NCBI RefSeq assembly: GCF_900451095.1
Contig: NZ_UGHV01000001.1
Span: 1,054,001 to 1,118,000 of the forward strand
DNA: 64,000 bases
Source of the DNA: Helicobacter canis
GTDB lineage: Bacteria > Campylobacterota > Campylobacteria > Campylobacterales > Helicobacteraceae
Reading direction: 5' to 3'
Position 1 is the stretch's first letter. Each line of letters starts with the position of its first letter. The position numbers and the translations under genes were made by a program. Shown one piece after another: positions 11,204-20,666 of the stretch. Below the pieces are notes generated by a model. It had not been told where the DNA came from. It saw only the letters and a program-made list of their open reading frames with translations, and ran no database searches.

Positions 11204-11890
11204 ATGTTTAGTTGGTTAGAAAAGAATCCATTCTTTTTCACGGTGGCGTTTTTGATCGTATTTTCTATCGCTGGGTTGGTGGAGATTCTCCCAGACTTTT
11301 CTAAGTCTTCACGCCCTCTTGTTGGGCTTAAGCCTTACTCTCTGCTAGAGACTGCAGGGCGACAAGTTTATATTAATGAGGGTTGTTATAACTGCCATTC
11401 ACAGCTTATTCGCCCATTTTTAGCAGAAACTGATCGTTATGGTATGGCAAGCATAAATGGCGAGTATGCTTATGATCGCCCATTCTTGTGGGGATCTAAG
11501 CGCACGGGTCCAGATCTTCATCGTATTGGTGATAGCAGAACAACAGATTGGCACGAAAAGCATATGCTTGATCCTAAAAGTGTTGTCCCTGCTTCTATAA
11601 TGCCAGCATATAAGCATCTCTATGCCAAAAATGCGGATTTTGAGACAGCGTATGCTGAGGCTTATACACAGATGAAAGTTTTTGCTGTGCCGTATAACAC
11701 AGAAGGTGGCGTTGCCATTGGGGAAAATATTGAAGAAGCTAAGAAAATCTACCTGCAAGAAGCCCAAGCAATTGTCGATGATATGAAATCTCAAGAAATC
11801 AAAGAAGCTTTGGAAAAAGGCGAAGTGAAAGAGATTGTGGCGTTGATCGCTTATCTTAATAGCTTGGGGCAAGCGCGTAGGACAAAATAA
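11204..11890 (+). CDS. ccoO: cbb3-type cytochrome c oxidase subunit II (monohaem c)
   Basis: A 228-residue membrane-anchored cytochrome c that passes electrons to CcoN. It has one N-terminal transmembrane segment (about residues 10-28) and one haem c motif, CYNCH (about residue 63). A conserved region near residue 100 (WGSKRTGPDLHRIG) and a likely axial methionine near IMPAYKHL are also present. The start follows ccoN by 17 bases with AAGGAG upstream. Length is normal for epsilonproteobacterial CcoO. Confidence 0.97.
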   Translation: MFSWLEKNPFFFTVAFLIVFSIAGLVEILPDFSKSSRPLVGLKPYSLLETAGRQVYINEGCYNCHSQLIRPFLAETDRYGMASINGEYAYDRPFLWGSKRTGPDLHRIGDSRTTDWHEKHMLDPKSVVPASIMPAYKHLYAKNADFETAYAEAYTQMKVFAVPYNTEGGVAIGENIEEAKKIYLQEAQAIVDDMKSQEIKEALEKGEVKEIVALIAYLNSLGQARRTK

Positions 11891-11901
11891 GCGGGGTTGA
11901 T

Positions 11902-12114
11902 ATGGAAGCTGAAACTATAGAATATTTACGAGTAGGCGTATATTTTGTCGTAACGATCTTTCTTATCGTGTTTTTGTATTCTTATGCAGTTTCTATGTGG
12001 AGACGCCAAGAGCGTGGTATCCGCGATTATGAGAAGTATGGTGAGTTGGCTGTGCGAGATGATCTAAATGATGATCTTATAGAGCCTAGAATTACAGAAA
12101 AGGAGCAGAGATGA
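11902..12114 (+). CDS. ccoQ: cbb3-type cytochrome oxidase subunit IV (CcoQ/FixQ)
   Basis: A 70-residue protein with one transmembrane helix (about residues 10-30) followed by a charged tail. It sits between ccoO and ccoP, the standard place for CcoQ, which stabilises the oxidase complex. Its stop overlaps the ccoP start by 4 bases. The family is poorly conserved in sequence, so the call rests mainly on position, size and topology. Confidence 0.9.
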   Translation: MEAETIEYLRVGVYFVVTIFLIVFLYSYAVSMWRRQERGIRDYEKYGELAVRDDLNDDLIEPRITEKEQR

Positions 12115-12986
12115 ATTGGTTGAGTGATAGTGTCAATATTATTGCTTTATTGGGTGCGTTAGCTATTTTGGTGATTACTATCTATGTGGTTGGTTTTTAT
12201 GTCAAAAAAATGAAAACAGCCAAAAACGATGGGGAATTGACAGAACACGATTGGGATGGGATCAAGGAGTTTAAAAATAATATCCCTATGGGCTGGCTTG
12301 TGATTTTTATGCTGCTTATTGTTTGGGGATTTTGGTATATGTTTTTTGGTTATCCGCTAAAGAGTTTCTCACAAATTGGGCAATACAATGAAGAAGTCAA
12401 AGCTAACAGCGAGAAGTTTGAGCAGCAATGGCAGAATCTAACCCCTGAAGATAAAATCGATATGGGGGAAGGAATCTTTTTGGTGCAGTGCTCTCAATGC
12501 CACGGGCTTAATGCAGAAGGCATCAATGGTCAAGCACAAAACCTTCGCGCTTGGGGTAAAGAAGAGGGCATTATCCATACTATTGATGTGGGTAGTAAAG
12601 GGCTTAATTATATCGCTGGAGAGATGCCACCAGGGCTTCTTACTAGCGATGATGAAAAACGACAAGTTGCAGCGTATGTGATGAAGACTTTTTCTCCTAG
12701 CAAATCTACAAAGTATTCACAAGCTGATGTAGAAGCAGGCAAAGTTGTGTATCAAAATGTTTGCGCCACTTGCCACGCCAACGATGGAAGCGGTAATGCA
12801 AATGGCATAGAAGGCTTTGCTTCAAATCTCAATACTTATGGAGACTATGTGCTTGTAGAGCAAGTCTTGAAAAATGGCAAGAAAGGCTTCATAGGCAAGA
12901 TGCCATCTTTCAATTACGCAAACTTTAGCGAAAGACAAGTTGAGGCATTGACTGCTTATATCAACTCGCTACAAGTTAATGACTGA
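12111..12986 (+). CDS. ccoP: cbb3-type cytochrome c oxidase subunit III (dihaem c)
   Basis: A 291-residue dihaem cytochrome c subunit. Two hydrophobic helices (about residues 8-30 and 60-80) flank a short loop, as is typical. Two cytochrome c domains follow, with haem motifs CSQCH (about residue 127) and CATCH (about residue 218). CcoP takes electrons from soluble cytochrome c and passes them to CcoO. It overlaps ccoQ by ATGA and has normal length. Confidence 0.97.
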   Translation: MNWLSDSVNIIALLGALAILVITIYVVGFYVKKMKTAKNDGELTEHDWDGIKEFKNNIPMGWLVIFMLLIVWGFWYMFFGYPLKSFSQIGQYNEEVKANSEKFEQQWQNLTPEDKIDMGEGIFLVQCSQCHGLNAEGINGQAQNLRAWGKEEGIIHTIDVGSKGLNYIAGEMPPGLLTSDDEKRQVAAYVMKTFSPSKSTKYSQADVEAGKVVYQNVCATCHANDGSGNANGIEGFASNLNTYGDYVLVEQVLKNGKKGFIGKMPSFNYANFSERQVEALTAYINSLQVND

Positions 12987-13001
12987 GTAAAGGAGTAGGT
13001 G

Positions 13002-13202
13002 ATGAATGGACTATTTGGTATAAATGGGCTTTTGGGATATTTGGTGGCTGTTGTGCTTGTCGTTGTTCTTGCGATTGGTTTTGGCTATGTTGCTGTAAGT
13101 GTGCAAAGTGCTAACGCGCAAAATTACTATGAGTTTAAGGACTACAAGGGTATCAAGGCACAAAGCGTGGAAAATAAAAACTTCTTCCAAGATGCACAAT
13201 AA
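13002..13202 (+). CDS. DUF4006-type small membrane protein of the cco operon
   Basis: A 66-residue protein with one hydrophobic segment (about residues 10-32) after an FGINGLLGY-like start, then a polar tail. The pattern fits the DUF4006 family found next to cbb3 oxidase genes in Campylobacterota. ATG 13002 lies 6 bases after AAGGAG; a GTG one codon earlier is possible. The operon position suggests a role in oxidase assembly or as an accessory subunit; that role is inferred. Confidence 0.8.
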   Translation: MNGLFGINGLLGYLVAVVLVVVLAIGFGYVAVSVQSANAQNYYEFKDYKGIKAQSVENKNFFQDAQ

Positions 13203-13212
13203 AGGAGAATCT

Positions 13213-13317
13213 ATGTTTACTGCAGCAGAAAAATTATTAGGTGCTTTGCTGGTTGTTTTGGGTGTTGTTTCTATTGCTATTGCTTTTATTCCCGATGGGC
13301 TTTTGCATCTTGTTTAA
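13213..13317 (+). CDS. 34-residue single-span membrane microprotein
   Basis: A very short reading frame with AAAGGAG 7 bases before the ATG. It encodes 34 residues, almost entirely one transmembrane helix with an IPDG turn near the end. It fits between the DUF4006-type gene and the next gene with normal operon spacing. Automated annotation could miss it. A cbb3 accessory role is plausible from position, but I recognise no named family. Confidence 0.6.
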   Translation: MFTAAEKLLGALLVVLGVVSIAIAFIPDGLLHLV

Positions 13318-13325
13318 GGAATAGC

Positions 13326-13973
13326 TTGAAGCCTTTTTTTAAGCGCATTGTCTTTGCGCTGTTTGTTGCCCCCCTATTATATGCTGATGTCGGTAGCCCA
13401 ATATCTAGTGGCTACATCATCGGCAATACACATCAAACTCTCGTGCCAAAGACACAAGAGATCATACGGCTTCTCTCGGCAGAAATTTTTCAAAAAACAG
13501 GCATTAAAATCTATATCGATATTATCGATGAGATCTCTACCTCTCCAAGGTATCCAACAAAACAAGCGCGTAAAGATTATCAAGCGACATTTTATTCGCG
13601 ATTGCCAGAGCCGTATGTTGTCTTGTCTTTGTTTGTGCAAGAAAGAAAATTCGATCTTGTTAGTAGTGATGATTTGCAGGCATTTCTTAGTGCTAAAGTA
13701 TTGGATTCTGTGTATTTTGACTATATGGCACCACTTATCCCAGAAAAAGAGCAAGACATCACGCCCGAGCGACTTTCTGCGATTTTGCTCAATGGCTATG
13801 CTGAGATCACAGACATCATTGCTCGCCACTATGACATAAAGTTTGAGCATAGTATTAGCACAGATGAGCAAGGCGTGCGTTTTTTTGTGCGCTTTATTCT
13901 CTATGCTATGTTGCTTATTTTGCTTGGACTTTTTGTGCTTGCTCAATTTTCTCGTAAAAAACCTTCTTCCTAG
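13326..13973 (+). CDS. Membrane-anchored protein, TPM-domain-like
   Basis: A 215-residue protein starting at TTG 13326, 5 bases after AAGGA. It has a signal peptide (cleavage near LLYADVG), a soluble alpha/beta domain of about 150 residues, and a C-terminal transmembrane helix (about 187-208) with a basic end. The arrangement and opening of the soluble domain resemble TPM-domain proteins: periplasmic, membrane-anchored, often linked to respiratory or photosystem assembly. The position after the cco operon suggests help with oxidase maturation, as an inference. Confidence 0.6.
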   Translation: MKPFFKRIVFALFVAPLLYADVGSPISSGYIIGNTHQTLVPKTQEIIRLLSAEIFQKTGIKIYIDIIDEISTSPRYPTKQARKDYQATFYSRLPEPYVVLSLFVQERKFDLVSSDDLQAFLSAKVLDSVYFDYMAPLIPEKEQDITPERLSAILLNGYAEITDIIARHYDIKFEHSISTDEQGVRFFVRFILYAMLLILLGLFVLAQFSRKKPSS

Positions 13974-13981
13974 GAGAGAGT

Positions 13982-14770
13982 ATGAAACCAAATCCCATCA
14001 GCCCACAAGACTCCAGCACAACTAAGGCGCGTAATTTATGGCCCTATGGTATTTTGCTAGCGATATTTATCGGCATTATTTTGATTTGTATTTCTGTGTA
14101 TATTTCTGTAAAACATCCAGTCTATGATGATCGCTCATTTTTCCAGAAGCATACCGACACAGATAGTGCGATCAATCAGCTTTTAGAAGACACTGATACG
14201 CTGCAAGAGTATTATGACTTTTATCTCCAAGCAAATACCAAACCCACAAAAGATAGTATCCTAAAGCCTAGTTCCCCTTATTTTCGTGCTTCTCATCGTG
14301 ATAAAGTAGAAAATAACTCGCCAAATATCTTGCTCATCAAACAGCTCAATACACTCTATTTGCTTGCAGATACACTAGATCATAAATCTAATGACCTGCA
14401 AGATTTGCACATTCAGGTCTTTATGCAAAAAATAGGCGATCCCAAAGCCCAAGAAGTGCATATTTATGATTCTAGTAGTGGATCATTTAGCAAGAGTGTG
14501 CCAGAGCATAAGGGAGGGCAGATTCTCATTGGCACAATGCTTTTTGACCCAAAGGAGCAGGTATTTGTAAGCCCATCGTTTGAGATAGAGGCAGAGGGGC
14601 GGTGGATTGTTGCTTTGCAGATTACAGGTAAGATAGCTCAAACTACTCAAAACACTCAATCTCAAGGGAATACGCAGAAGCATAGGGATCTTTTTGTCGT
14701 GCTAGAAAAGGAATTTTTCAGTATGCCAAAGCCTCAAATACATACCGACAGCCAAGTCAAAGCACGCTAA
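13982..14770 (+). CDS. FixH-like protein
   Basis: A 262-residue protein with one N-terminal transmembrane segment preceded by NLWPYGI, a start typical of FixH-type proteins, then a long periplasmic domain. FixH proteins are encoded near cbb3 oxidase genes and are thought to act with the CcoI copper pump in copper delivery. No metal motif is obvious. AGGAG lies 5 bases before the ATG. The mid-region (about 40-110) is longer and more polar than in classical FixH, so the family call is moderate. Confidence 0.6.
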   Translation: MKPNPISPQDSSTTKARNLWPYGILLAIFIGIILICISVYISVKHPVYDDRSFFQKHTDTDSAINQLLEDTDTLQEYYDFYLQANTKPTKDSILKPSSPYFRASHRDKVENNSPNILLIKQLNTLYLLADTLDHKSNDLQDLHIQVFMQKIGDPKAQEVHIYDSSSGSFSKSVPEHKGGQILIGTMLFDPKEQVFVSPSFEIEAEGRWIVALQITGKIAQTTQNTQSQGNTQKHRDLFVVLEKEFFSMPKPQIHTDSQVKAR

Positions 14771-15133
14771 ATGCTAGCCCAAAGATTCGCTAAAGCCCCT
14801 AGCTTGCAAGCGCGCAAAACTGCCACGCAGGTGCTTTGTGCGTTTGTGATGGTGGAGCTTGTGTTTGCGCTTGTGGTTATTGGCGTGGCGTTTGGGATTT
14901 TGGCGCATTTTTATCGTGAGCGATCAATGACCGCGGAATTGCCCGTAGCTGAGCTAGATGTCGTGCAAGAAAAAGCACTCCAAGAGCTAGAATCCAAAAT
15001 CGCACCAGCACCACATATCATAGTCGGTAGCGATGGACTTTCTTGCCAAGGTGAGCTTTCTAGCACTACGCAGTCTCAAAGCACTTTTAAGCTCTTTATC
15101 CCACAAGTATGCGACAAGTCAAGCACACCATAG
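14771..15133 (+). CDS. Pilin-like protein (pseudopilin) 1
   Basis: A 120-residue protein with a class III (type IV prepilin) signal. A leader of about 24 residues ends in Ala, followed by FVMVE with the conserved Glu at +5 and then a hydrophobic helix. Prepilin peptidase would cleave before the Phe. The C-terminal domain is short and has two cysteines that could form a disulfide. It starts right after the FixH-like stop and overlaps the next pilin-like gene by 25 bases. A role in a type II-like export or DNA-uptake pseudopilus is inferred. Confidence 0.7.
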   Translation: MLAQRFAKAPSLQARKTATQVLCAFVMVELVFALVVIGVAFGILAHFYRERSMTAELPVAELDVVQEKALQELESKIAPAPHIIVGSDGLSCQGELSSTTQSQSTFKLFIPQVCDKSSTP

Positions 15134-15537
15134 CTAGCCACGCGCGAGCATTTGTGCTACTAGAGCTAGTGTTTGGTATCGTGATTTTATCGCTTATTGT
15201 TATCACGCTTGTGCAAGTAGCTCTCTCACTCCAAAGACAATCCATAGCAAAAAGCAGTATAGCTCTCGCGCAAATCTCCCTATCCAATACCGCCGATATT
15301 ATCCGCAATCATTTAGAGACAGAATCTAGCTTTACATTTGTGGATTCTACCCTGCAGAGCGGATCGCACACGATCATTTTGCGCGATCATTCAATATTCC
15401 TTGATGGCGTGCTGCTGGGGCAAGATATTACACGATTTGATGTGAAATCCTTGCCCAATAACGCCTTTAGCATAGATATATGCACAAATCTGTCTCACAA
15501 GATATTTTGTGTCAATCGTGTAGGTTGGCTGCGGTAG
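15109..15537 (+). CDS. Pilin-like protein (pseudopilin) 2
   Basis: A 142-residue protein with a prepilin-like N-terminus: a short leader ending in RA, then FVLLE with Glu at +5 and a hydrophobic helix. The soluble part is mostly beta strand with two cysteines near the end. It overlaps both neighbours in a run of three pilin-like genes. GspI/J-like minor pseudopilins have this size and architecture. No assembly ATPase or secretin gene lies nearby in this window. Confidence 0.7.
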   Translation: MRQVKHTIASHARAFVLLELVFGIVILSLIVITLVQVALSLQRQSIAKSSIALAQISLSNTADIIRNHLETESSFTFVDSTLQSGSHTIILRDHSIFLDGVLLGQDITRFDVKSLPNNAFSIDICTNLSHKIFCVNRVGWLR

Positions 15538-15539
15538 CT

Positions 15540-15899
15540 ATGGGCGCGTTGCGATCATCTTATAAATCCACATCAAAAGCGTATGTCTTGCTATATGCCA
15601 TTATGCTTTTGCTACTTATTGGCTTTTTTCTCACAAGCCTTCGCACAAGCACAGGCATTACACTAGATAGGCTCACAAACTCGCACATAAAATTCCAAGG
15701 GGCTTTATATCTGCAAAGCCTTGAGCAAGTAGCTAAGCTTTGCCACGCTGCACAGATTGCTTCTGGAGATTTTGTGTTAGATGATGATTATAAGGGCGGA
15801 TTTGAGATTGTCGGCGATAGGGTGTTTTTGTATATCGAAGCCATAAATCGCCGCACCGGACAGATTTTGCGCAGCACAAAAGACATCGCTTTACCATAG
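15540..15899 (+). CDS. Pilin-associated membrane protein 3
   Basis: A 120-residue protein whose ATG follows the previous stop by 2 bases. After about 14 polar residues it has a hydrophobic helix beginning AYVLLYAI, without the +5 Glu of the two upstream proteins. PilX/GspK-type minor pilins at the tip of a pseudopilus also lack this Glu and sit last in the gene run, so a GspK/PilX-like role is possible. I recognise no closer family. Confidence 0.55.
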   Translation: MGALRSSYKSTSKAYVLLYAIMLLLLIGFFLTSLRTSTGITLDRLTNSHIKFQGALYLQSLEQVAKLCHAAQIASGDFVLDDDYKGGFEIVGDRVFLYIEAINRRTGQILRSTKDIALP

Positions 15900-16108
15900 C
15901 ACTGCTTGGTAATGTTTTCCTAGAATCCAGCTTATGTGTTATCGCGGATTCTATGCTAGCAGAAGCGTGGCAAAAAGCGCGACAAGACTTTTAGCAGCCA
16001 CAAGCACACAACATAATAAAGTAGATTCTAAGCCACATCAGTGTCAAAGGTGGTGGATTAGTGATCGCGCCATTGCTAAAGCCCAAGCATAGCAATGGCA
16101 TTCTGCAC

Positions 16109-18508
16109 TTATTTGGCAAGTGTGGAGCGCAGCTTATCGCACGCGCCATCTTCGCCATTCTCACAGGCTTGATAGTAGTAGATCTGCGCTTTTTGCCTAT
16201 CTTTTCCAGCTCCCTTACCTAGCCAAAACGCATCGCCTGCTTTAGAGCAGCTAGCATAGCTATTTAGGCGTAATCTATCCATATAGTCTGCACGCTCGAT
16301 CTCAAGCAAATCACACGCCTTTTTATAAAGCTGGGCTTGCTCAACGCTTCCTTTTGATTTGGTAGATTCTAGCCCAGCTAGCACAGCACAGCTCTCACTA
16401 TCATCACGCGCACACGCAAGCTTAGCTACCGCACGCAGGCTATCTCTATACTGCTTAGGGCTATCATAGACTTTGTCATAAGAGCGCATAAGTGTCCTGC
16501 ACACGAGATTTGAGCCATCTTTGCACACCTTTTCAAACTGCGCTAAATCCGCCTTTGTCAGCTTGCTATCTTTATAAATCACCTTTAGCATAAAGGTCTT
16601 TTGCACTTCTAGGATTTTATTTGCCCTTGTTTCATCACAGCCACCTAGCAGGTATTCTAGCGGCGCACACGCGCTTGCTATAAGCTCTTTGGCAGAGCTT
16701 GTCAGCTTGGCTGCTTCATACTCTTTAGCGCGAGCGATAAGCCCTAGGCAGCCTAGCTCCTCTCCACGCGCGCAGGATTTCTGCAAAAGGGGCAGTGAGC
16801 CAGCCAGATCGCGCGTAATTGATGAAGTATCAATACCCCTGCTTGTAAAGTGCTTGATCTGCTCTTGCTTTAGCGCAAGCAGCTCGCCCAGCATAGCACA
16901 CGAGCCACTATCCCCTAGCTCACAGCCTCTTTTGCTAGCTTCTAGCACTTTGGCAATGCCTACTTTACTCCCCTTAGCCTTGTCTTTGCTTGTGTCTTTT
17001 TCTTTGCTTTTGCCTCCGCTCTGCCCTGATAGCACTAGCTCGCTAAACATCGCGCAAGACTCCCCCACCCCTGCCTTGCAGTTTGCTAGCAAAAGGCTTA
17101 GATCTTTTGTGCGAGTGGCGGTGATTTGGCACGCTTTTATGCTGCCCTTTTTGCATAGCTCGCTGATTTTTTCATTTGAAAGCTTGCTGAAGTCTTGCAA
17201 ATCAAGCGCGAAGCTTGGAGATTGTATGCGTTCTAGGATTGCTTGCTGCTTGGGAGATAGGGCAGAATCTATGGGCGTGGGAGCAGGCGGCGCAGAGTCT
17301 TGCAGTGATTCTTCTAGCGATTCTTGCACAAGCTTTTGCGCGCTTTTTTGGAGCGTTTGACATATCGCGCTGGTGCTTGTGAGGCTTGGGATAAGGCGCA
17401 AATGTGCCTTATCTTGCTCATAGTATAGCTCTAGGCAATTTTGCCTATCTTGCAGGAAAAAGACTCGATTGCCCATTACCATATCTGGCAAATCACTCTG
17501 TGCTATATGCGCGCTTTGCTCGCAGAGCTTTTGAGCTTGCTTTGGCAAAATGGTAGAATCTAGGCAAGGAGCAAGCCCATCTTGTGCCATAGATTCTAGG
17601 ATCTGCTTGGTTTTGCTTTTTTGTGTGTAAATGCGCAAGAGGTATTTAGCGCGGTAGAGTCTGGAAAGATACTCGTGCGCAAAATACCCCACAAATGCCC
17701 CAAGCCACGCGTTATCTTCAAAGCCTTGTAGCTCCTTTATAAGCGGCTCAAGCTCCTTGCTAGGATAAGCACGCAAGCCATCAAATCCCAAGTCCTTGAA
17801 TAGCTCACCAGAATCTTGGATACTAGCAACTAGAGCAAAAAGCGCGAAGCCTTGTGTGCCATATCGCAAGACTTCTTGTAGCTGCAAATCTTTGCTTTGA
17901 AGCGAGCGGAAAGTATTGGCAAGATTAAATAGCTCGGTCTCGTGCCCACAGCCCCCGCTGACACAAACCTTTGTCGGCTTATAGCTGCTAAGGAAGTGGA
18001 AAAACTCTCCCCCAAAGCTTAGGATAAAGGCATTTTGCTCTGCCAAAAAGCTCTCCCAAGCAAGCTCTATCTTTTTGCGTGCGTGCTCTTCTTTTGGCTT
18101 AATGACTTTAGATTCTGTTATGGAATCTGTATCTAAGAAAGCAGTCAAACCGTCATTATCACGCACATACTCTGTGGCAAAGCGCAGCAATGCCACGCGG
18201 AAAAACACTTCATACGCTTTGATGAAGTCTTTTTGCTCCTGTGTTGTAGCAAGCTTGCGTAAATGTGCGATCGCAGGAGAAAATTGCTCCACATACTGCG
18301 CGCTTAGATCCCACAACCGCACTTGGGGTGTCTTACTAAGCGGGGGTAGTGTAGCTTGAGGCTTGGCATTGTGAGTTGCATCTACTTTGCTCTGTTTAGA
18401 TTCTAGCACCAGTGGCACAAAGTGTTCAAGCGTAGCTGGGGCATTTGCCATAGAAAGAGTGCATAAAGCCCCCACAAAGCCACATAAGCATACAAGTAAG
18501 CGTATCAT
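16109..18508 (-). CDS. Secreted Sel1/Hcp-type cysteine-rich repeat protein
   Basis: A 799-residue protein with a Sec signal peptide (about residues 1-23, ending in SMANA). Residues to about 430 are mostly helical and not recognisable. The second half has repeated helical hairpins with paired cysteines in Sel1/Hcp style (for example CELGDSGSC, CARGEELGC and a final QACENGEDGAC). Helicobacter cysteine-rich proteins of this type are exported, disulfide-bonded repeat proteins. It starts 10 bases after the left pyrH copy on the same strand with GGGGG before the ATG, so the two are probably co-transcribed. Confidence 0.7.
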   Translation of the reverse strand: MIRLLVCLCGFVGALCTLSMANAPATLEHFVPLVLESKQSKVDATHNAKPQATLPPLSKTPQVRLWDLSAQYVEQFSPAIAHLRKLATTQEQKDFIKAYEVFFRVALLRFATEYVRDNDGLTAFLDTDSITESKVIKPKEEHARKKIELAWESFLAEQNAFILSFGGEFFHFLSSYKPTKVCVSGGCGHETELFNLANTFRSLQSKDLQLQEVLRYGTQGFALFALVASIQDSGELFKDLGFDGLRAYPSKELEPLIKELQGFEDNAWLGAFVGYFAHEYLSRLYRAKYLLRIYTQKSKTKQILESMAQDGLAPCLDSTILPKQAQKLCEQSAHIAQSDLPDMVMGNRVFFLQDRQNCLELYYEQDKAHLRLIPSLTSTSAICQTLQKSAQKLVQESLEESLQDSAPPAPTPIDSALSPKQQAILERIQSPSFALDLQDFSKLSNEKISELCKKGSIKACQITATRTKDLSLLLANCKAGVGESCAMFSELVLSGQSGGKSKEKDTSKDKAKGSKVGIAKVLEASKRGCELGDSGSCAMLGELLALKQEQIKHFTSRGIDTSSITRDLAGSLPLLQKSCARGEELGCLGLIARAKEYEAAKLTSSAKELIASACAPLEYLLGGCDETRANKILEVQKTFMLKVIYKDSKLTKADLAQFEKVCKDGSNLVCRTLMRSYDKVYDSPKQYRDSLRAVAKLACARDDSESCAVLAGLESTKSKGSVEQAQLYKKACDLLEIERADYMDRLRLNSYASCSKAGDAFWLGKGAGKDRQKAQIYYYQACENGEDGACDKLRSTLAK

Positions 18509-18518
18509 GCATATCCCC

Positions 18519-19268
<750 letters not shown>

Positions 19269-19391
19269 TTAATATAACAAAGAGATAAATCACGCCAAGT
19301 CCAAGTCATAACTAACGCCACTAGAATCCAAGCCACGCGCCACTGCCAGCCCTTAAAGTCGCATTTTCAGCTACTTTTAAAAATTATAGAT

Positions 19392-19397
19392 TATAAT
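19392..19397 (+). promoter_or_regulatory. -10 box of the tRNA-Leu promoter
   Basis: TATAAT ends 14 bases before the mature tRNA 5' end, the right spacing for initiation a few bases upstream of the tRNA. No strong -35 box is visible, as is common in Helicobacter promoters. Confidence 0.55.
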
Positions 19398-19411
19398 GCC
19401 CTTTTTACTTT

Positions 19412-19496
19412 GCGGAAGTGGCGAAACTGGCAGACGCACCAGACTTAGGATCTGGCGCCGCAAGGCATGGAGGTTCAAGTCCTCTCTTCCGCACCA
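19412..19496 (+). tRNA. tRNA-Leu(UAG)
   Basis: An 85-base class II tRNA with encoded CCA. The acceptor arms are GCGGAAG and CTTCCGC. The anticodon stem CCAGA/TCTGG encloses loop CTTAGGA with anticodon TAG. A long variable arm (GCGCCGCAAGGCAT region) is typical of leucine, and the T arm GAGG-TTCAAGT-CCTC is intact. It is the boundary of the accessory block with the glycosyltransferase and OLD cassette. Confidence 0.97.
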
Positions 19497-19550
19497 CTTA
19501 TTGCTTGTCTTCATATAGCCAAATCACTACCTAAACCCTACAATGTATCG

Positions 19551-20598
19551 TTAAGCTTTCTCTATATCTAAAATCGTATCGATATGGTATTTTGGGCGCG
19601 ATTTGATCTCTTGATAGGCTTTGCCAATGTATTCGCCAATGATCCCAAGGCTTAGGAGCTGCACACCGCTTAAAAAGCATAAAAGCACCGCTAGAGATGT
19701 CCAGCCCTGCACTGCTTGCTCTGTGCAAAGCTTCACCCATAGCGTATAGAATCCAAATAAAATAGAGAGTATAAACAGCATAGCCCCCATAGCACTCACA
19801 AAGCGCAATGGCATAATCGAAAAGCTGGTGATCCCACTCCACGCGAAAGAGAGCATTTTTCTAAGGCTGTATTTCGACTCCCCAGCAAATCTCGGCTTGA
19901 CATCAAAATACACAATATCTTGCTTGAGTCCCATATCTAGCACGATCGCGCGTAAGAAAAAGTTAGATTCTCTATAATGTGATAGGGCTTGCATAGCCTT
20001 ATGACTAAGCAAGCGATAATCAGCGTGATTTTTCACAATCCTTACCCCAAAAATCCCCATAAGTTTGTAGAAAAGTAGCGCGCTATATTTTTTAAACACA
20101 GAATCACTCTGCCTGTCATTGCGCACGCCAAGCACGACATCAGCACCATTGATAAACTTCTCTATAAAATCTTTGAGCTTTTCTTCATCTTGCTGCAAAT
20201 CACAATCGATACTTATAGTGCAATCATATTTGCTCAGAGCATATTGCAGCCCCGCTAGCAGTGCGGCTTGATGTCCAAAATTCCTAGTAAGTTTTATAGC
20301 GATAAATCTTGGGCTTGCTGGCTTTGGTATTTCACGGGGGGGGGGGGGAATCTGTGTTTGTATTGAGCAAATGCTTAGAAAAATGCGTTTCTGCAATATC
20401 CCAAGTGCTATCGCTGCTGCCATCATCGACAAGTAGTAATGCGCTTTTGCTAGAGATTGTGCCATTTTCTATCATTTGCGTGAGTTTGGATTCTAGCACT
20501 TGCAAGCTATCTAGCAGCACTTGCTCTTCGTTGAAAGCTGGCGCGATCAGACATAGGCTTGGTTTTGCTCTTGGGTTTTGCGAGATTGCGGAATACAT
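19551..20598 (-). CDS. Phase-variable GtrB/DPM-like glycosyltransferase (out of frame here)
   Basis: A GT2-family transferase split by a C13 run (20336-20348 on the minus strand). The N-terminal part has IAPAFNEEQ and LLLVDDGSSDST; after the tract the other frame continues with RNFGHQAALLAGL, an acidic DCDLQQD motif and two C-terminal transmembrane helices. That layout matches GtrB/ArnC/DPM-type enzymes, which load a sugar onto undecaprenyl phosphate. One base fewer in the tract (12) would give a 348-residue protein. I chose the ATG at 20598 because AAAGG lies upstream. It follows the OLD gene by 68 bases. Confidence 0.85.
20336..20348 (-). repeat. Poly-C tract (13) in glycosyltransferase gene
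   Basis: A run of 13 C on the coding (minus) strand, near codon 85. Tracts this long slip during replication. In this sequence the length puts the two halves in different frames; lengths of 12 or 15 would join them. Confidence 0.9.
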
Positions 20599-20666
20599 CT
20601 TTGCTACCTTTGGTTGATTGATGGTATTAAAGCATAAAAGCACTTAAAAATACTTGTTAGGTGTAG

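Noticed and set aside
15900-16108. Short frame in the gap after the pilin-like genes
   Set aside because: A possible reading of about 40 codons has no start codon or ribosome binding site; only TAGAATC-type words are evident.
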